The position numbers were made by a program, and so were the translations under genes. The notes beneath the pieces are model-generated. The model was not told the origin of the DNA. It searched no databases and saw only the letters and a list, made by a program, of their open reading frames with translations. 34,211 bases of DNA from Deferrisomatales bacterium (GTDB taxonomy: Bacteria; Desulfobacterota; Deferrisomatia; Deferrisomatales; JARGFW01): contig JARGFW010000032.1 in NCBI GenBank assembly GCA_029211085.1, positions 1 through 34,211 on the forward strand, in the 5' to 3' direction. Shown one piece after another: positions 31,186 to 34,211 of the stretch; the stretch's first letter is position 1, and every line of letters begins with the position of its first letter.

Positions 31186-31752
31186 TCACACCTCCAGGAT
31201 CTCGGCTTCCTTCTTCTCGGAGAGCTCGTCGGCCTTCTTCACGTACTGGTCGGTGAGTTTCTGCACCGCGTCCTTGTGGCGGCGCAGGTCGTCCTCGGAA
31301 ATCTCCTTGTCCTTCAGCAGTTGGTCGAGTTCCGAGTTGGCGTCACGCCGGGCGTTGCGCACCGCGACCCGGGCGTCTTCCGTCATCCCCTTGACCACCT
31401 TCACCAGTTCCCTGCGCCGCTCCTCGGTGAGTTTGGGGATTGGGATGCGCACCAAGCTGCCGTCGTTGGTGGGGTTCAGATCCATCTCCGACTGGCGGAT
31501 GGCCTTCTCTATCGCCGGAATCAGGTTCTTGTCCCAGGGCTGTACGGCGATCAGCCGCGGCTCGGGAATCGACAGGCTGGCGACCTGGCTGAGCGGTGTG
31601 GGCGTGCCGTAGTACTCCACCCGCACCCCGTCCAGCAGACTCAGGCTGGCACGACCGGTGCGCACCCGGCCGAAGCTGCGCCGCTGGGCCTCAAGCCCCT
31701 TTTCCATGCTCTGTTCGGCCGCGGAGAGAAGCTGTTCAGGAGTTTCTGCCAT
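31186..31752 (-). CDS. frr: Ribosome recycling factor
   Basis: A 188-residue protein that, with EF-G, splits ribosomes after termination. The first helix EQSMEKGLEAQRRSFGRVRTGRAS, broken here only in part, is characteristic (key residues R-TGRAS). Then come VEYYGTPTPLSQVASL, IQPWDK-type VQPWDKN, and the long C-terminal helices (EERRRELVKVVKGMTEDARV). ATG at 31752 follows an AGGA site. It lies 4 bases after pyrH. Confidence 0.95.
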   Translation of the reverse strand: MAETPEQLLSAAEQSMEKGLEAQRRSFGRVRTGRASLSLLDGVRVEYYGTPTPLSQVASLSIPEPRLIAVQPWDKNLIPAIEKAIRQSEMDLNPTNDGSLVRIPIPKLTEERRRELVKVVKGMTEDARVAVRNARRDANSELDQLLKDKEISEDDLRRHKDAVQKLTDQYVKKADELSEKKEAEILEV

Positions 31753-31756
31753 GGCT

Positions 31757-33138
<1,382 letters not shown>

Positions 33139-33187
33139 CGGGCCAACTCCTCGTCAAAACGAAACCGCGCCTTAGAGGGCGCAACGG

Positions 33188-34003
33188 TTATTCGGCGGCG
33201 ATCGTCACCTCGTTCACGGCAGCGTCGGCATCCTCGGTCCCCACCACCGGCTCGACGTCCTCCTCCACGACCCCGGCGTCCGCGGCCGACACGGGCATAT
33301 CTTCCTGGAACGCACCCTGCCGCTGGGCTTTGCCCTCGAGCACCGCGTCAGCGATTTTAGCGGTGAACAACTTGATGGAGCGCAGCGCATCGTCGTTGCC
33401 CGGAATCGGGTAGTCGATCAGATCCGGGTCGCAGTTGGTGTCGGTCATCGCCACGATCGGAATGTGCAAGCGGCTGGACTCGCGCACGGCGATGTCCTCC
33501 CGGGCCGGGTCGACGATGAACACCGCCTTGGGCAGCCCCTTCATGTCCTTGATGCCGCCCAGGCTGCGCTCCAGCTTGACCATCTCGCGGCTGATCTTCA
33601 GGCGCTCCTTTTTGGTGAGCATCTCAGCGGTGCCGTCCTCCACCATCCGCTCCATCTCCCGCAGCCGCTCGATGCTGCGCTTGATGGTCTGGAAGTTCGT
33701 CAACGTTCCGCCCAGCCAGCGGTGGCGCACGTAGAACTCGCCACAACGCTTGGCCTCCTCCTCGAGGATATCGGCGGATTGGCGTTTGGTGCCGACGAAC
33801 AGCACCCGACCGCCCTGCGCCGCGGTTTCCCGCACCATCTCGTAGGCGCTGCGGAACAACTTCACGGTCTGGGACAGATCGATGATGTGGATGCCGTTGC
33901 GGTCGGTGAAGATAAAGCGTTTCATCTTCGGGTTCCAACGGTGGGTCTGGTGGCCGAAGTGAACTCCGGCCTCGAGCATCTCGCGCATGGATACTGCTGA
34001 CAT
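33188..34003 (-). CDS. rpsB: 30S ribosomal protein S2
   Basis: A 271-residue S2. [20 protein letters not shown] starts it, with [31 protein letters not shown] and [19 protein letters not shown] through the protein. The last 40 residues form an acidic extension beyond the core. ATG at 34003 follows AGGAGGT at 8 bases. It heads the nine-gene operon ending at tsaB; a promoter and about 110 bases of leader lie upstream. Confidence 0.96.
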   Translation of the reverse strand: MSAVSMREMLEAGVHFGHQTHRWNPKMKRFIFTDRNGIHIIDLSQTVKLFRSAYEMVRETAAQGGRVLFVGTKRQSADILEEEAKRCGEFYVRHRWLGGTLTNFQTIKRSIERLREMERMVEDGTAEMLTKKERLKISREMVKLERSLGGIKDMKGLPKAVFIVDPAREDIAVRESSRLHIPIVAMTDTNCDPDLIDYPIPGNDDALRSIKLFTAKIADAVLEGKAQRQGAFQEDMPVSAADAGVVEEDVEPVVGTEDADAAVNEVTIAAE

Positions 34004-34056
34004 GGGTCCTACCTCCTGTGGTTGTTTGCCTCCGCCCCCATCGTCCCGTCTTCCTA

Positions 34057-34075
34057 CCGGTCCACCATGGACCAG
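34057..34075 (-). promoter_or_regulatory. Hairpin in the rpsB leader
   Basis: On the minus strand CTGGTCCA and TGGACCGG pair over 8 positions (one T-G) with a TGG loop, about 55 bases before the rpsB ATG. S2 controls its own operon through leader structures in gammaproteobacteria; whether this hairpin does so here is a guess. Confidence 0.3.
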
Positions 34076-34117
34076 CACCACCGACGGTCCGGGAGCGTGC
34101 GGGATGGGAAGCGCAAA

Positions 34118-34146
34118 TTGATAACACACCACCGCGCCACCAGCAA
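34118..34146 (-). promoter_or_regulatory. Sigma-70 promoter of the rpsB operon
   Basis: On the minus strand TTGCTG and TATCAA are 17 bases apart, placing the start near 34111 and giving a leader of roughly 110 bases. The AT-rich TTATCAATTT stands out in the GC-rich surroundings. Confidence 0.55.
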
Positions 34147-34211
34147 GGAAAATCCTGGAAACCCGAGGTTCGACGGCACCCTTCCGCGCCTGCTTGACTC
34201 GCCAACGTCTC

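Overview
This is a chromosomal window of a GC-rich bacterium (third codon positions are nearly all G or C). The long run rpsB-tsf-pyrH-frr-uppS-cdsA-dxr-rseP-tsaB, a ferredoxin-dependent 2-oxoacid oxidoreductase operon, feoAB, a PocR-type sensory diguanylate cyclase and a probable selenoprotein together suggest an anaerobic or facultative member of the former Deltaproteobacteria (Desulfuromonas/Geobacter-like or a neighbouring lineage). The lineage is an inference from gene content only. No rRNA, tRNA, CRISPR array, prophage or intact insertion sequence was found.

Layout. 1-760: two hairpins and no gene I can support. 761-2407 (+): acyl-CoA synthetase. 2508-3559 (-): a DUF4920-like exported OB-fold protein followed, with GTGA overlap, by a PepSY-associated membrane protein. 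3933-8122 (+): a five-gene 2-oxoacid:acceptor oxidoreductase operon (alpha, beta, gamma, a ferredoxin-fused GltD-like flavoprotein, and an 8Fe ferredoxin subunit), tightly coupled. 8172-9629 (-): class V aminotransferase, then a 77-codon gene with an in-frame TGA that I read as a selenoprotein. 9630-10022: gene-free apart from a probable ISL3 transposase remnant. 10023-11721 (-): cyclophilin and a Bax/FlgJ-like glucosaminidase. 12052-13188 (+): UDP-GlcNAc 2-epimerase, convergent with a tandem-domain CDP-alcohol phosphotransferase. 14672-16768 (-): PocR-GAF-GAF-GGDEF protein, divergent from an OmpR-type two-component pair (17063-19182, +). 19187-22019 (-): glycosyltransferase, ParB-like protein and SPL-like radical SAM protein with overlapping reading frames. 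22156-23166 (-): FAD/NAD oxidoreductase. 23288-25609 (-): feoA-feoB and a small Cys-rich protein. 25804-26553 (+): an iron-sulphur protein divergent from feoA; the region between them carries Fur-like boxes and an FNR/DNR-type palindrome. 26666-34003 (-): the essential translation, lipid and isoprenoid operon.

The most notable item is the gene at 8172-8405 (-). Codon 32 is TGA. The reading frame continues past it into a convincing second membrane segment. The TGA falls where I recall a conserved Cys in DUF6132-type small membrane proteins. Twelve bases after it lies a perfect 8-bp hairpin with a GGU loop, which fits a bacterial SECIS element. Conventional gene calling would miss this gene or split it. 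Other items worth a look are the ParB-like/SPL-like radical SAM pair, the double CDP-alcohol phosphotransferase with a changed second motif, and the iron/oxygen-responsive control region between feoA and the ferredoxin gene.
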